Part shown: in pieces, positions 15,595-25,582 of the stretch | Numbering within the stretch: the first letter of the stretch is position 1 | Layout: each line of letters starts with the position of its first letter | Source of the DNA: Devosia sp. FKR38 | Lineage (GTDB): Bacteria; Pseudomonadota; Alphaproteobacteria; Rhizobiales; Devosiaceae | Assembly: GCF_005222805.1 (NCBI RefSeq) | Contig: NZ_STGC01000005.1 | Span: 2,678,127-2,742,126 of the forward strand | Length of the DNA: 64,000 nucleotides | Direction of reading: 5' to 3' | Notes under the pieces: model-generated | Seen by the model: the letters and a program-made list of their open reading frames with translations, nothing else | Told to the model about the DNA's origin: nothing | The model's database searches: none | Made by a program: the position numbers and the translations under genes

Positions 15595-17295
15595 TCAGCC
15601 CAGCGCACCCTGCGATGGCACCAGGCCATGGCTCTCGGAATCAAAGATCACCGTGCGATTGCGCCCGCCATCCTTGGCCATGTAGAGCGCCGTATCGGCC
15701 ATTTCTATGGCCATCTCGATGGAGTCGCCCGGCTCGACCCGGCAGGCGCCCAGGCTGCAGGTGATGTCAACGCTCTGGCCATCGCCCAGATCGATGGCCC
15801 GCTCCACGATATTGCCGGCAATGGCCTGTGTGGCCATGCGCAGCAGCTGCGGCGTCGAGGACCCCAGCAGCACGATGAACTCATCGCCCCCCCAGCGGGC
15901 GCAGATATTGCTCGGTCCGATGGCATCGGTGATGCGCTGGGCCACTTCGCGCACCACCACATCGCCGGCGGCATGGCCAAAACTGTCGTTGACGCGCTTG
16001 AAATGGTCGATGTCGATCAGCAGCAGCGCCCGCTCCGGATCCTGGCTGCCCGCCCCAAAGGCCGCCATGAAGCCGCGCCGATTGGCCAGCCCGGTCTGCC
16101 CATCGCGGAACGCCAGCTCTTCAAGCTCCTGGGTGCGCTCGCGCACCCGCCGCTCAAGGCTCTGGGTGTGTTCGGACACCGTCACTGCCATTTCGGTGAA
16201 AGCGGCCGAAAGCCGCCCGATCTCGTCCTGGCGCGTGTCGCCCATCGACAGCGCCGGCCAATAGTCGCCGGCCCGGGCGGCCCGCACCACCTCTTCGAGC
16301 CGCGTCAACCGATCGAGCAACTGCCGCTTGAACACCAGCACCATGACCACGGCCACCAGCGCCATCATGGCCGCCAGCAGCAGGCCGATGGGGGCGAACA
16401 GCCGCCGGTCGATGATGCTGTCGACATCCATCAGCGTCACATTGAACCAACCCAGCTTGTCCAGATAGCCCACGCCCACCAGCATGCGCTTGCCGCCGAT
16501 GCTCATGAATTCGGACTTGACCAGATTGTGCCCATTGGCCACCTCGTCGAGCAGGCCGCGCAGCGCCAGCTGGTCACCGGGCGCATCGAGCAGGGCAAAG
16601 ACCGATCGCTTCTGGTCCTCGGTGTCTGACAGGCTGCGCAGATCCACCAGGCTTTCGTCGCGATGGGCCTGGATGGCGCCGCGCCGATCCACGAACATGG
16701 TGGAAACGCCCAGCTGGGGCACATTGACCACCTCCTGGATGAAGGCGCTCAGATCAATGCCCGTGCCCAGCACGCCCAGCACCCGATCGCCCTCGCGGAT
16801 GACGCAGTTCATCCACACCTTGGTGAGCTGGAGATGGGCGTCATTGTCGACATTGAGATGGCAGCCATTGCCCAGCGCCGAGGTGGCAAAATACCAGGCG
16901 TCGCGGGGATTGTTGGCCTCGACGCGATAGCGCAGCTGATTCCCGGCAAAGGCATTGGCGGCGTCGTTGAAATAGTAATTGCCCGAGGCGCCGATGACGA
17001 AGAAATAGCTGCGATCGGCAAACGAGCGCCGATAATGCTCCAGCTCGGCCAGCCCGCGCTGCTTGTAGAGCGGATCATCTTCATGCAGGGCCCAGTCGCG
17101 CACCGCCTGCGAGCCAGCCAGGGTCTCGGCCAGCGAGACCTCGCGCATCAGCGTCTCAAGCCCACGATAGCGATCGTAGAGCACCTGTTTTTCGGCAAAC
17201 AGCGTGCCCAGCTGGATCACCGTGCTCGACACAATCCAGCTGAACGCGGCATAGGCAGGCACCGCAACCACGGCAAAGCCCAGCAGCACGAACAC
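15595..17295 (-). CDS. Membrane diguanylate cyclase with periplasmic sensor and HAMP domain
   Basis: This protein of about 566 residues makes cyclic di-GMP. In order it has a membrane helix at the N-terminus, a long periplasmic Cache-like sensor (about 30-295, with SYFFVIGASGNYYFND and GVLGTGIDLSAFI), a second membrane helix (about 300-325), HAMP (about 325-380), a short coiled linker and a GGDEF domain with an intact WGGDEF signature (about residue 475). The start is uncertain: GTG at 17295 has no ribosome site, whereas the in-frame ATT at 17344-17346 has GAGG just upstream and gives a more usual cytoplasmic N-terminus (IFDLGRKITSSLRLR). Confidence 0.9.
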   Translation of the reverse strand: MFVLLGFAVVAVPAYAAFSWIVSSTVIQLGTLFAEKQVLYDRYRGLETLMREVSLAETLAGSQAVRDWALHEDDPLYKQRGLAELEHYRRSFADRSYFFVIGASGNYYFNDAANAFAGNQLRYRVEANNPRDAWYFATSALGNGCHLNVDNDAHLQLTKVWMNCVIREGDRVLGVLGTGIDLSAFIQEVVNVPQLGVSTMFVDRRGAIQAHRDESLVDLRSLSDTEDQKRSVFALLDAPGDQLALRGLLDEVANGHNLVKSEFMSIGGKRMLVGVGYLDKLGWFNVTLMDVDSIIDRRLFAPIGLLLAAMMALVAVVMVLVFKRQLLDRLTRLEEVVRAARAGDYWPALSMGDTRQDEIGRLSAAFTEMAVTVSEHTQSLERRVRERTQELEELAFRDGQTGLANRRGFMAAFGAGSQDPERALLLIDIDHFKRVNDSFGHAAGDVVVREVAQRITDAIGPSNICARWGGDEFIVLLGSSTPQLLRMATQAIAGNIVERAIDLGDGQSVDITCSLGACRVEPGDSIEMAIEMADTALYMAKDGGRNRTVIFDSESHGLVPSQGALG

Positions 17296-17452
17296 GAGAA
17301 CGCGCAGGCGCAGACTGCTGGTGATCTTGCGTCCGAGATCGAAAATAGGGGCCTCGCATCGGCGAATTTGGGGGCGGCAACCACAGCCGGTCGGTGCCCC
17401 TAATGTCTGACACCACCTCTGTAAAAGCCGTTAACAAACTCACAAGCCTCAA

Positions 17453-17484
17453 TAAAATCGGCGCCAGCCATAGCCGGCGCCGAT
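17453..17484 (-). terminator. Intrinsic terminator downstream of the esterase gene
   Basis: A 9-bp stem (17457-17465 with 17476-17484, ATCGGCGCC/GGCGCCGAT) is followed on the minus strand by TTTATT. It lies 22 bp after the stop of the minus-strand hydrolase gene and also separates it from the diguanylate cyclase gene. Confidence 0.75.
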
Positions 17485-17506
17485 CTCAGCCCATGCGCTC
17501 GGGGCT

Positions 17507-18109
17507 TCACAAAGTGGCCAGGAACGCCTGGGTGTGCACCAGCTCCTCATTGCGCAGCTCGTGCCCGCCGGCATGCCAGGCCAGATTGGCATCGGCCCCC
17601 TGGGCCACGAAATAGTCCTGCAGCCGCTGGGTCATGGCCGCCGGCGCCATGGGGTCGCGCTGTCCGGCGGTGATCAGCACCTTCTTGCCAGTTAAGTCCG
17701 CCGCCGGCGGCGCAAAGGGGATCAGCGGATGCATCAGCACGCTGGCGTCGAACAGCTGCGGCGCCGCAAACTGCACCGCCGCCAGGATATTGGCGCCATT
17801 GGAATAACCCAGGCCAATCACCGCGCTGGGCGTGCCCTCGGCGCGCCGCGCCGCAACAAACGCGCTCATCTTGACCACGCGCTCGGCCAGGTCCGCCATG
17901 TCATAGACGCCCTCGCCGGTGCGGCGGAAATAGCGCAGGGCGCCGCCCTCGCTGACATCGCCGCGCGGCGCCACGATGCGGGCCTTCGGCAGGAGCTGGC
18001 CTGCCAGTTCGAAGAACTGGTTCTCGTCGCCCCCCGTGCCGTGGAACACAAGGAACAACGGCGCCTTGGGGTCAGCCGAACCGCCAGTGCGAAAATGATA
18101 GTCCGCCAT
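17507..18109 (-). CDS. Alpha/beta hydrolase, phospholipase/carboxylesterase family
   Basis: This 200-residue serine hydrolase has LFLVFHGTGGDENQF (oxyanion region), the nucleophile elbow GLGYSNGAN (serine about residue 104), an acid in TAGQRDPMAP and a histidine in AGGHEL near the end. This completes the triad. Length and order fit the small carboxylesterase/phospholipase group (dienelactone-hydrolase relatives). The ATG at 18109 follows GAGGAG. The substrate is unknown. Confidence 0.87.
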   Translation of the reverse strand: MADYHFRTGGSADPKAPLFLVFHGTGGDENQFFELAGQLLPKARIVAPRGDVSEGGALRYFRRTGEGVYDMADLAERVVKMSAFVAARRAEGTPSAVIGLGYSNGANILAAVQFAAPQLFDASVLMHPLIPFAPPAADLTGKKVLITAGQRDPMAPAAMTQRLQDYFVAQGADANLAWHAGGHELRNEELVHTQAFLATL

Positions 18110-18255
18110 CTGCGGTCTCCTCAAAACAACTGCCCGCAATATTGGCGGCCAGCCTGTTTGGAGCAACCAATGATATCGCCACACACTGTCATCGATTTGG
18201 AAACGATGCTGAACCACCGCACCCCCGCCGCCGTAACCAGTGCCGGAGGTCAACC

Positions 18256-18969
18256 ATGCCACAATCCCTGCAGTCCTTTCCGTCCGGCGGCCTCGCCGTG
18301 GTCTTTGGCGCCAGCGGCGGCATCGGCCAGGCCCTGGTGGCCGAGCTCGCCGCCTCGGGCCAATTCACCACGGTGCTGGGCCTGTCGCGCCGCAATGACG
18401 GCTTCGATCTGACCGACGAGGCAACCATTGCCGCCGCTGCCGCACGCATCGCTGCAACCGGCCTGCCGCCGCGCCTGGTCATTGTCGCCACCGGCCTGCT
18501 GCATGATGGCGCGCAGCAGCCCGAAAAGAGCTGGCGCCAGCTCGACGCCGCAGCACTGGCCCAGAGCTTTGCCATCAATGCCATCGGCCCGGCGCTGCTC
18601 GCCAAGCATGTGCTGCCCCTCTTGCCACGCCAGGGCAAGGCGGTGTTCGCGGCGCTCTCGGCCAAGGTGGGCAGCATTGGCGATAACCGGCTGGGCGGCT
18701 GGTATGGCTATCGCGCTGCCAAGACTGCGCTGAACCAGCTGATGCACACCGCATCGATCGAACTGGCGCGGACGCGTCCGGAGGCCATCTGCGTCACCCT
18801 CCACCCTGGCAGCGTGGCCACTACCCTGTCGGCGCCCTTTGGCAGCCCCAGCCACCCCGCCGACAGCCCCGACGTGGCCGCCGCCCGGCTGCTGGCTGTG
18901 CTCGACGGGCTGACCCCGGACCAGACCGGAGCGTTCCTCGACCACACCGGACTGCCACTGCCCTGGTGA
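18256..18969 (+). CDS. Short-chain dehydrogenase/reductase (SDR)
   Basis: This 237-residue SDR has a nucleotide-binding loop VFGASGGIGQAL (about residues 16-27) and the active-site pair YxxxK in YGYRAAKTALN (about 153-157) after ALSAKVGS. The ATG at 18256 has a perfect GGAGGT site. It resembles the CsgA-type C-factor SDRs with a C-terminal DQTGAFLDHTG. The substrate is unknown; it is transcribed away from the esterase gene. Confidence 0.88.
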   Translation: MPQSLQSFPSGGLAVVFGASGGIGQALVAELAASGQFTTVLGLSRRNDGFDLTDEATIAAAAARIAATGLPPRLVIVATGLLHDGAQQPEKSWRQLDAAALAQSFAINAIGPALLAKHVLPLLPRQGKAVFAALSAKVGSIGDNRLGGWYGYRAAKTALNQLMHTASIELARTRPEAICVTLHPGSVATTLSAPFGSPSHPADSPDVAAARLLAVLDGLTPDQTGAFLDHTGLPLPW

Positions 18970-19008
18970 CCCCTTGCGCGACGGGCCACCTGTGCCACTA
19001 TGGCGGCC

Positions 19009-20403
19009 ATGTTCCTGTCCGTCTTCGACGTCTTCAAGATCGGCATCGGCCCCTCGAGTTCCCACACCATGGGCCCGATGACGGCGGCACGGCGCTTCCT
19101 CGATGAACTGGCCTCCGGCACCGCGCCGCGGGCCGCCCGCGCCCGCCCGGCCGCCTTGACGGCGAGCCTGCATGGCTCGCTCGCCTTTACCGGCATCGGC
19201 CATGGCAGCGGCCGCGCCGTGATCCTGGGCCTCTGTGGCCAGGATCCGCGCACAGTCGACCCCGACGCCATCGACGCCATCATCGCCAGGGTTGAGGCCG
19301 AGGGGCGTGTCGAGCCGCCTGGCCACCCCGCCTATCGCTTCCGCCCGGCAGTGGATCTGGTGTTCGACAAGACCACGCCCCTGCCCGGCCATCCCAATGG
19401 CCTGCAGTTCACCGCCTTTGACAGCGACGGCCAATTGCTGCTGCGCCGCGCCTATTTCTCCGTCGGCGGTGGCTTTGTGCTGAGCCAGGATGAACTGGCC
19501 GCCCTCAAGGGACCGCAGGCGATCCAGCAGGATGTGCCCTTTCCCTTTGCCCATGCGTTGGACATGTTGGCCATGGCCGAGGCCTCGGGCCTGTCGATTG
19601 CCGCCATGAAGCGCGCCAATGAAGAGGCGCACATGAGCCGGCGGGCGCTGGATCAGGGCATCGACGCCATCTGGGCCGCCATGAGCGGCTGCATCGACCG
19701 CGGCCTTGCCCAGGATGGCACGCTGCCGGGCGGCTTGCGCGTCAAGCGCCGTGCCAGTGCCATGCATCGCCAGCTCGCCGAACAATGGCAGCGCAACGAG
19801 ATCACCCCGCTGATGGCCAATGACTGGCTGAGCCTTTATGCCATGGCGGTCAACGAGGAGAATGCCGGCGGCGGCCGCGTCGTCACGGCGCCCACCAATG
19901 GCGCTGCCGGCGTCATTCCCGCCGTGATGCGCTATTTCCTCAAGTTCAACGCCGCTGCGGGCGCCGAGGCGGTGCGCGACTATCTGCTGACCGCCGCCGC
20001 CATCGGCGGCATCATCAAGCACAATGCCTCCATTTCCGGCGCTGAAGTGGGCTGCCAGGGCGAAGTCGGCTCGGCCTCGGCCATGGCCGCCGCCGGCCTC
20101 TGCGCCATCATGGGCGGCACCCCGGCCCAGGTGGAAAACGCTGCCGAAATCGCGCTGGAACACCATCTGGGCATGACCTGCGACCCGGTGGGGGGCCTGG
20201 TGCAGATCCCCTGCATCGAGCGCAACGCCTTCGGCGCCGTCAAAGCCGTCACCGCCGCCTCCCTGGCCCTGCACGGCGACGGCACCCACGCGGTCCCCCT
20301 CGACGCCTGCATCGAAACCATGCGCCAGACCGGCCTGGACATGAGCGACCGCTACAAGGAAACCAGCCTCGCGGGCCTGGCGGTCAATGTGGTGGCGTGC
20401 TGA
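19009..20403 (+). CDS. sdaA: L-serine ammonia-lyase (L-serine dehydratase), iron-sulfur type
   Basis: This 464-residue enzyme deaminates L-serine to pyruvate. The N-terminal domain starts [20 protein letters not shown] and the catalytic domain contains [44 protein letters not shown] and a final GLAVNVVAC. The three internal cysteines match the [4Fe-4S] ligands of single-chain bacterial SdaA. ATG at 19009 is chosen by family start; ATG at 19000 is also in frame. It is the last gene before the polysaccharide locus. Confidence 0.95.
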   Translation: MFLSVFDVFKIGIGPSSSHTMGPMTAARRFLDELASGTAPRAARARPAALTASLHGSLAFTGIGHGSGRAVILGLCGQDPRTVDPDAIDAIIARVEAEGRVEPPGHPAYRFRPAVDLVFDKTTPLPGHPNGLQFTAFDSDGQLLLRRAYFSVGGGFVLSQDELAALKGPQAIQQDVPFPFAHALDMLAMAEASGLSIAAMKRANEEAHMSRRALDQGIDAIWAAMSGCIDRGLAQDGTLPGGLRVKRRASAMHRQLAEQWQRNEITPLMANDWLSLYAMAVNEENAGGGRVVTAPTNGAAGVIPAVMRYFLKFNAAAGAEAVRDYLLTAAAIGGIIKHNASISGAEVGCQGEVGSASAMAAAGLCAIMGGTPAQVENAAEIALEHHLGMTCDPVGGLVQIPCIERNAFGAVKAVTAASLALHGDGTHAVPLDACIETMRQTGLDMSDRYKETSLAGLAVNVVAC

Positions 20404-20659
20404 GCCCAACAAGAACCAGTCTGTCAAACGAGCTGCCCCTGACGCAGTTGCTTCCGCCATGGGACCGTAATATACCCTCGCAGGGGTAACGGGGGGCTCG
20501 ATCTGGTCCACAACGGTGGACCCAGGATCGCTTGGACGAATTCAGTCGTGGAAACGAGCACATTCCCGATCAGTTTGATCGCGCCAGTCAACATTGGGGC
20601 TTGCGCATGATGACGAGTTCGCAGACGAACCCCGCTTATTGTCCTGAACGCTGAGAGTT
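20404..20659. other. Upstream region of the polysaccharide locus
   Basis: This non-coding stretch holds two short hairpins: TACCC/GGGTA around 20472-20488, and GGTCCAC/GTGGACC (20505-20511 with 20516-20522, loop AACG). No clear sigma-70 promoter or JUMPstart/ops element is seen, although the promoter for the locus must lie here or upstream. Confidence 0.4.
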
Positions 20660-22564
20660 TTGCATTTGACCTTTAGTGACATGGTCCTGCGGGTTCGCAA
20701 CATGTCCCGCATCTGGAAGCGGGTCATCCTTGTTGTGTTTGACACCGTCGCGCTGGCATTTGCCTTGTCGGCCAGCTTTGCTCTGCGATACGGATTGTGG
20801 AATCCGCCCAATACGCTTGACCAGTTGCTGATCATCATGACCGGCCCCATGGTGGCGATCCCCATCTTTATTCGGTTGGGCCTCTATCGGGCGGTTATTC
20901 GCTATCTGCCCGAGCGGGCCATGTGGACCATTTTGCAGGCCGTGACGCTGTCCACGGTCTGCTGGGTGCTGGTGGTATTTTTGTCCGAAATGGCAGGTCG
21001 GGGCGTGGTGCCGCGGTCGGTGCCGCTGCTCTACTGGGCGATTTCCTTCTTGTTGATCGGCGGAAGCCGCTTCCTCGCCAAACGCTTGCTCTGGGCATCG
21101 GCGGGTGCCAAGTTCCGCGAGAATCCCATCGTCATCTATGGAGCCGGCGAGACCGGTGTCCAGCTGGCCTATGCCATCCGCCGGGACTCCTCCCAGTATG
21201 TGCTGGCCTTTGTGGACGACAATGCCTCCCTGCATGGACGCGACGTAGCCGGAATCCGCGTCTATCCGCCGTCCAGCCTGCCCACGCTGATTAGCCAGTA
21301 TGGCGTCAAGGAGGTCGTGCTCTCCATGCCGTCCTTGAGTTCGACACAGCGGCAGGCGCTGGTCGCCAAGATCGGCGGCCAGGGGGCACGTATCCGCACG
21401 CTGCCGCCGATCGGCGAGCTGATCTCGGGGCGTTACCTGATCAGCCAGATCCGGGAAATCGACATCGACGAACTGCTCGGCCGCTCCTCAGTACCCGCAG
21501 ATCGTACCCTGCTGCGTGACATGATCGAGGGCAAGATCATCATGGTCACCGGCGCTGGCGGCTCGATTGGTTCTGAACTCTGCCGCCTGATCGTCAAATG
21601 GTCACCGCAGCGACTGGTGCTCTTCGAGGCAAACGAATTTGCACTTTACCAGATCGAGCGCGAGCTTTCGGCGCTCAAGAGCCACTCGATCGTCCCGGTA
21701 CTCGGCTCGATTACCGACGATGCCAACGTTCGCTACACGCTCAACCAGCACAAGGTGCAGGTGGTCTTCCATGCAGCAGCGCACAAGCATGTCCCGCTGG
21801 TTGAAGCCAATGTGATTGAAGGCATCCGCAACAACGTGTTCGGCACCAAAACGGTCGTCGAGGCGGCGGCGGATTTTGGCGTCGAGAGCTTTGTGTTGAT
21901 TTCCTCCGACAAGGCCGTTCGGCCGACCAATGTCATGGGTGCCACCAAGCGCTGGGCCGAGCTGATCGTCCAGCAGAAGGCTGTCGAAGTTAGCCGAGCA
22001 AATGGCAGCCAGCGATTCTGCGCCGTACGCTTCGGCAATGTTCTGGGCTCGAATGGCTCGGTGGTTCCGCTCTTTAAGGAACAGATTGCCAAGGGCGGCC
22101 CGATCACCCTGACCGATGCCGAAATGACGCGCTACTTCATGTCTATCCACGAAGCATCCGAACTCATCATTCAGGCAGCCAGCCTGTCGCGCGGCGGCGA
22201 CGTGTTTCTGCTCGATATGGGCGAGCCGGTCCTGATCAAGGATCTCGCGGAGAACATGGTTCGCCTGGCTGGAGCCTCGATCCGGGATCAGAGCAATCCC
22301 GATGGCGACATCCAGATCGTGATCACTGGCAAGCGGCCGGGTGAGAAGATGTATGAAGAGCTGTTCTACGACGATACGACAGCCAGCCCGACCCTGCATC
22401 CCAAGATCTTGCGGGCAGCCGGTGACATTGCTAGCGGCACGCCCATCGCCGATGCTTTGCTCGACCTCAGCAGCGCCCTGCAGCAGCGCGATGAGGCCAA
22501 TGCCCGCAGCATCTTGTTCACGCAGATCAGAGACAGCGACCATGCCGAGGGGAACAAGTCGTGA
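20660..22564 (+). CDS. WbpM-like membrane nucleotide-sugar 4,6-dehydratase
   Basis: This protein of about 634 residues has four N-terminal membrane helices (to about residue 125), a CoA-binding-like Rossmann domain (VIYGAGETGVQLAY) and a catalytic SDR domain starting VTGAGGSIGSELCR (about residue 294). The active site reads SSDKAVRPTNVMGATKR, with methionine in place of the usual SDR tyrosine, a known WbpM feature. Such enzymes convert UDP-GlcNAc to the 4-keto-6-deoxy sugar used for QuiNAc/FucNAc. The TTG at 20660 gives the longest frame; ATG at 20681 or 20702 are plausible starts. It partners with the reductase at 48626 and the initiating transferase at 49657. Confidence 0.9.
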   Translation: MHLTFSDMVLRVRNMSRIWKRVILVVFDTVALAFALSASFALRYGLWNPPNTLDQLLIIMTGPMVAIPIFIRLGLYRAVIRYLPERAMWTILQAVTLSTVCWVLVVFLSEMAGRGVVPRSVPLLYWAISFLLIGGSRFLAKRLLWASAGAKFRENPIVIYGAGETGVQLAYAIRRDSSQYVLAFVDDNASLHGRDVAGIRVYPPSSLPTLISQYGVKEVVLSMPSLSSTQRQALVAKIGGQGARIRTLPPIGELISGRYLISQIREIDIDELLGRSSVPADRTLLRDMIEGKIIMVTGAGGSIGSELCRLIVKWSPQRLVLFEANEFALYQIERELSALKSHSIVPVLGSITDDANVRYTLNQHKVQVVFHAAAHKHVPLVEANVIEGIRNNVFGTKTVVEAAADFGVESFVLISSDKAVRPTNVMGATKRWAELIVQQKAVEVSRANGSQRFCAVRFGNVLGSNGSVVPLFKEQIAKGGPITLTDAEMTRYFMSIHEASELIIQAASLSRGGDVFLLDMGEPVLIKDLAENMVRLAGASIRDQSNPDGDIQIVITGKRPGEKMYEELFYDDTTASPTLHPKILRAAGDIASGTPIADALLDLSSALQQRDEANARSILFTQIRDSDHAEGNKS

Positions 22565-23274
22565 CCGCGACCAATCAGACCAAGTTCGGAACAGACCCCG
22601 CGTCAGGCATGTCCGTCCGCGACGCATTACTGCTCGCCGTGCGAAACTGGATCTGGCTGATCGGCGTGCCTCTGGCGACACTGTTCATCGTCTCGGCGAT
22701 CTACACCAACCTGCCGACACGGACCACTGTGACGGCCGTGCTCAACGCCGACATGGACCTTGTGGAGCTTTATGCAAAGCCGATCATCGACGGTCTCGAT
22801 CCGACCGCGACATTGACCCTCACCAAGGGTAACGGCACTGTCATCATCACCTCCGACGCACCCGACACGGCGACGGCGCAGGCGCTCGTCCAGCAGGTCC
22901 TAGACGCTACGCCACAGCCCGAGCTGCCCCAAACATCGCTCACGCCGACACAATCGCTGGAACTGCGCGCGCTTCGCGAGTATCGGACCAACCTGCAGAC
23001 CCTGTTGTCCAGCGGCACTGCGCATGCTGCCGAGACCAATGCACTTGAGGCCGAGATGGCCCAAGCACAGGGTCGGATCGATTACCTCGAGCTACGCGAC
23101 GTTGCGCCTGAGGCCCTACCAAAGGTCGCACAGGAAGCGCGGGCTACGCCCATTCGCCAGCCCCCGCTCCGTAACGTCGCCATATTCACTTTGGTATTCA
23201 CGCTGTTTGTCACTTGGGCGCTGATCTATGGCCTGGAACGGCGCCGCGTCGTTCGAGAGAAGGGAATGCTGTGA
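22561..23274 (+). CDS. Wzz-like polysaccharide chain-length/co-polymerase protein
   Basis: This 237-residue protein has a membrane helix near the N-terminus (about 28-48), a periplasmic part with a coiled segment, and a C-terminal helix (about 204-224) preceded by RQPPLRN, the proline-rich motif of Wzz-type co-polymerases. A GTG start overlaps the WbpM-like stop. It is short for Wzz (usually 300 or more residues), so a truncated or compact class is possible. The likely role is controlling glycan length made by the Wzy polymerase at 44129. Confidence 0.65.
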   Translation: MTATNQTKFGTDPASGMSVRDALLLAVRNWIWLIGVPLATLFIVSAIYTNLPTRTTVTAVLNADMDLVELYAKPIIDGLDPTATLTLTKGNGTVIITSDAPDTATAQALVQQVLDATPQPELPQTSLTPTQSLELRALREYRTNLQTLLSSGTAHAAETNALEAEMAQAQGRIDYLELRDVAPEALPKVAQEARATPIRQPPLRNVAIFTLVFTLFVTWALIYGLERRRVVREKGML

Positions 23275-23610
23275 GCGACGACATGCCTTGCCAGTTGACC
23301 TTTCTTCGGTTTCCGCTAAGGGGATGCCGCAGGGGCTGACCCAGCCGGATCAACACGTCCCGTGGCCACGCCGGTGTCCGTGGCGCTCCACCCATCAACT
23401 GGCGATCGAATGATCAGGTTCATGTCGTGAACATCACTGTCTCTGCTCCCGGCCGCATCGCGCCAATCTCGGAACAGCCGACCTGGTCACTGGCAGCCTC
23501 GGACGTTCGGCACGGTCAGGAGCTGCAGACGTCCGGACACCACCTGGCCCCCACACCGTGGTAGCCACACACCAAATGCCTCTACCAGTGACCGCGGGAG
23601 TCGGGTCTAT
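23275..23610. other. Intergenic region inside the polysaccharide locus
   Basis: These 336 bp hold no convincing gene on either strand. A TTGACC hexamer at 23295-23300 could be a -35 element but no good -10 is found at the right spacing. It is by far the largest gap in an otherwise tightly packed locus, so an internal promoter or a junction between two gene modules is likely. Confidence 0.4.
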
Positions 23611-24546
23611 ATGAAGTCTGTACTAATTACCGGCGGGGCGGGTTTTCTGGGTTCCCATCTCGCCGATCGCCTGCTCGGCGAGGGCGCCAGGGTAACCTGC
23701 CTTGATGACCTGTCCACCGGATCGGCCGCCAATCTGGCCCACCTGGCCAACGAGCCCCGCTTTGAGCTGATTGAAGCTGATGTCGCCACGCCGATCGCAC
23801 TTGACGTCGACACCATCTTCAACCTGGCGTGCCCGGCCTCGCCAGTCCATTACCAGCACGATCCCATCAAGACGATGCGGACAAGTGTGCTGGGTGCCAT
23901 CAACATGCTTGATCTCGCCGAGAAGAATGGCGCGGTGATCCTGCAGGCCTCCACCAGCGAGGTCTATGGCGACCCCCACGTGCATCCGCAGACCGAGGGC
24001 TATTGGGGCAATGTGAACACGGTCGGAGAACGCAGCTGCTACGATGAGGGCAAGCGCGCCGCCGAGACCCTGTTTGCAGACTACCGCCGTCATCGCGGCG
24101 TGCGGACCAAGCTGGTCCGTATCTTCAACACCTATGGGCCGCGCATGTTGCCCTCCGATGGCCGCGTGGTCTCCAACTTTATCGTCCAGGCCCTCTCTGG
24201 CCAGGATCTGACGATCTACGGCGAGGGCATGCAGACCCGCAGCTTCTGCTATGTTGATGACCTGATCGAGGCCATGGTACGCATGATGCGAACGGCGGAC
24301 TTTGCTGGCCCCGTCAATATCGGCAACCCCTTCGAATTCAACATGCTTGAGTTGGCGCAGAAAGTACTCGCTTTTACCGGATCAACCAGTCAGATCGTGT
24401 ACCGGCCTCTGCCCTCTGACGATCCCAGACAACGCAAGCCGGACATATCCCTGGCCAAGGAGCGTTTAGGCTGGGAGCCCCGGATTGGCCTTGATGAAGG
24501 CCTCAAACGTACCATCGCTGATTTCAAGACCCGCCTCAACACGTGA
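23611..24546 (+). CDS. UDP-glucuronate decarboxylase (UDP-xylose synthase) family epimerase
   Basis: This 311-residue extended SDR has the NAD loop [16 protein letters not shown] (about residues 4-19) and the UXS-specific segments [46 protein letters not shown] (with catalytic YxxxK) and [13 protein letters not shown] enzymes make UDP-xylose from UDP-glucuronate. It should supply a xylose donor for the surface glycan. The next gene's start region overlaps its stop. Confidence 0.88.
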   Translation: MKSVLITGGAGFLGSHLADRLLGEGARVTCLDDLSTGSAANLAHLANEPRFELIEADVATPIALDVDTIFNLACPASPVHYQHDPIKTMRTSVLGAINMLDLAEKNGAVILQASTSEVYGDPHVHPQTEGYWGNVNTVGERSCYDEGKRAAETLFADYRRHRGVRTKLVRIFNTYGPRMLPSDGRVVSNFIVQALSGQDLTIYGEGMQTRSFCYVDDLIEAMVRMMRTADFAGPVNIGNPFEFNMLELAQKVLAFTGSTSQIVYRPLPSDDPRQRKPDISLAKERLGWEPRIGLDEGLKRTIADFKTRLNT

Positions 24547-24560
24547 CAAGAGACCAAGCC

Positions 24561-25571
24561 ATGCTCAATGACAAATCGATCCTGATCACGGGAGGCACCG
24601 GCTCGTTCGGCAAGGCTTTCGTCCGCACCGTGCTCGAACGCTACCCCGGCGTGAAGCGCCTGGTGATCTTCTCGCGCGACGAACTCAAGCAGTTCGAGAT
24701 GGCGCAGACCTTCTCGGAGCGCGAATACCCTGCCCTGCGCTACTTCATTGGCGACGTCCGCGATGAAAGCCGCCTGCGCCGTGCCCTCGAAGGCGTCGAT
24801 GTTGTGGTGCATGCCGCGGCCCTCAAGCAGGTGCCGGCGGCCGAGTACAATCCTTTCGAATGCATCAAGACCAATGTTCTGGGCGCCCAGAACCTGATCG
24901 AGGCCTGCCTCGACAGCGGCGTGAAGAACCTGGTCGCCCTGTCCACCGACAAGGCCGCCGCCCCCATCAATCTTTACGGCGCGACCAAGCTGTGCTCGGA
25001 CAAGCTGTTTGTTGCGGCCAACAACATCCGCGGCAACCGCGAGATCAAGTTCAGCGTTGTCCGCTACGGCAATGTCATGGGCAGCCGCGGCTCGGTCATT
25101 CCGTTCTTCCTGGATCGCCGCCAGGATGGCGTGCTTCCCATCACTGACCCGACTATGACGCGCTTCAACATCTCCCTGCAGGAAGGCGTCGACATGGTCC
25201 TTTGGTCCCTGGCAAATGCCTGGGGCGGCGAGATCCTGGTGCCCAAGATCCCGTCCTACCGCATCACCGACGTAGCCGAGGCCGTCGCGCCCGAATGCCG
25301 CCAGGAAATCGTCGGGATCCGCCCCGGCGAGAAGATCCACGAGGAAATGATCACCGATAGCGACAGCTTCAACACGGTGGACCTCGGCAAGTACTATGCG
25401 ATCCTGCCGGTCGCCAGCCACTATTCGACCGAAGAATACTGCGCCAAGACCAACGCCGTGCCCGTACCGAAGGGCTTTGCCTACAACAGCGGCACCAACC
25501 CCGAATTCCTCTCGGTGGAGCAATTGCGGACGCTGATCGAGACGCATGTCATCGGCAGGTCGATCGACTAA
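24561..25571 (+). CDS. pseB: UDP-GlcNAc 4,6-dehydratase (inverting), pseudaminic acid step 1
   Basis: This 336-residue soluble SDR begins MLNDKSILITGGTGSFGKAF and has the PseB/FlaA1 signatures RDELKQFEMAQTF, AALKQVPAAEYNPFE, STDKAAAPINLYGATK (intact YxxxK) and RYGNVMGSRGSVIPFF. It dehydrates and 5-epimerises UDP-GlcNAc to the L-arabino 4-keto sugar. ATG at 24561 is chosen over a GTG overlapping the previous stop because homologues start there. It heads the pseB-C-F-G run. Confidence 0.95.
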   Translation: MLNDKSILITGGTGSFGKAFVRTVLERYPGVKRLVIFSRDELKQFEMAQTFSEREYPALRYFIGDVRDESRLRRALEGVDVVVHAAALKQVPAAEYNPFECIKTNVLGAQNLIEACLDSGVKNLVALSTDKAAAPINLYGATKLCSDKLFVAANNIRGNREIKFSVVRYGNVMGSRGSVIPFFLDRRQDGVLPITDPTMTRFNISLQEGVDMVLWSLANAWGGEILVPKIPSYRITDVAEAVAPECRQEIVGIRPGEKIHEEMITDSDSFNTVDLGKYYAILPVASHYSTEEYCAKTNAVPVPKGFAYNSGTNPEFLSVEQLRTLIETHVIGRSID

Positions 25572-25582
25572 GGAAAACGGCA

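Noticed and set aside
18256..18969. SDR as the missing L-fucose or 2-keto-3-deoxyfuconate dehydrogenase
   Set aside because: It lies 5 kb beyond the regulon, has no copy of the palindrome upstream and resembles C-factor-type SDRs, so there is no specific support.
18250..20511. A 753-codon open frame on the minus strand opposite the SDR and L-serine dehydratase genes
   Set aside because: It is a high-GC antisense shadow: the plus-strand proteins are recognised families with normal motifs, and the minus frame is glycine/alanine/histidine-rich without any domain. Similar long shadows occur opposite dctM (1230-2171) and the MscS gene (60247-61974).
20404..20659. JUMPstart/ops element before the O-antigen-type locus
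   Set aside because: No GGCGGTAG-like core is present in the upstream region.
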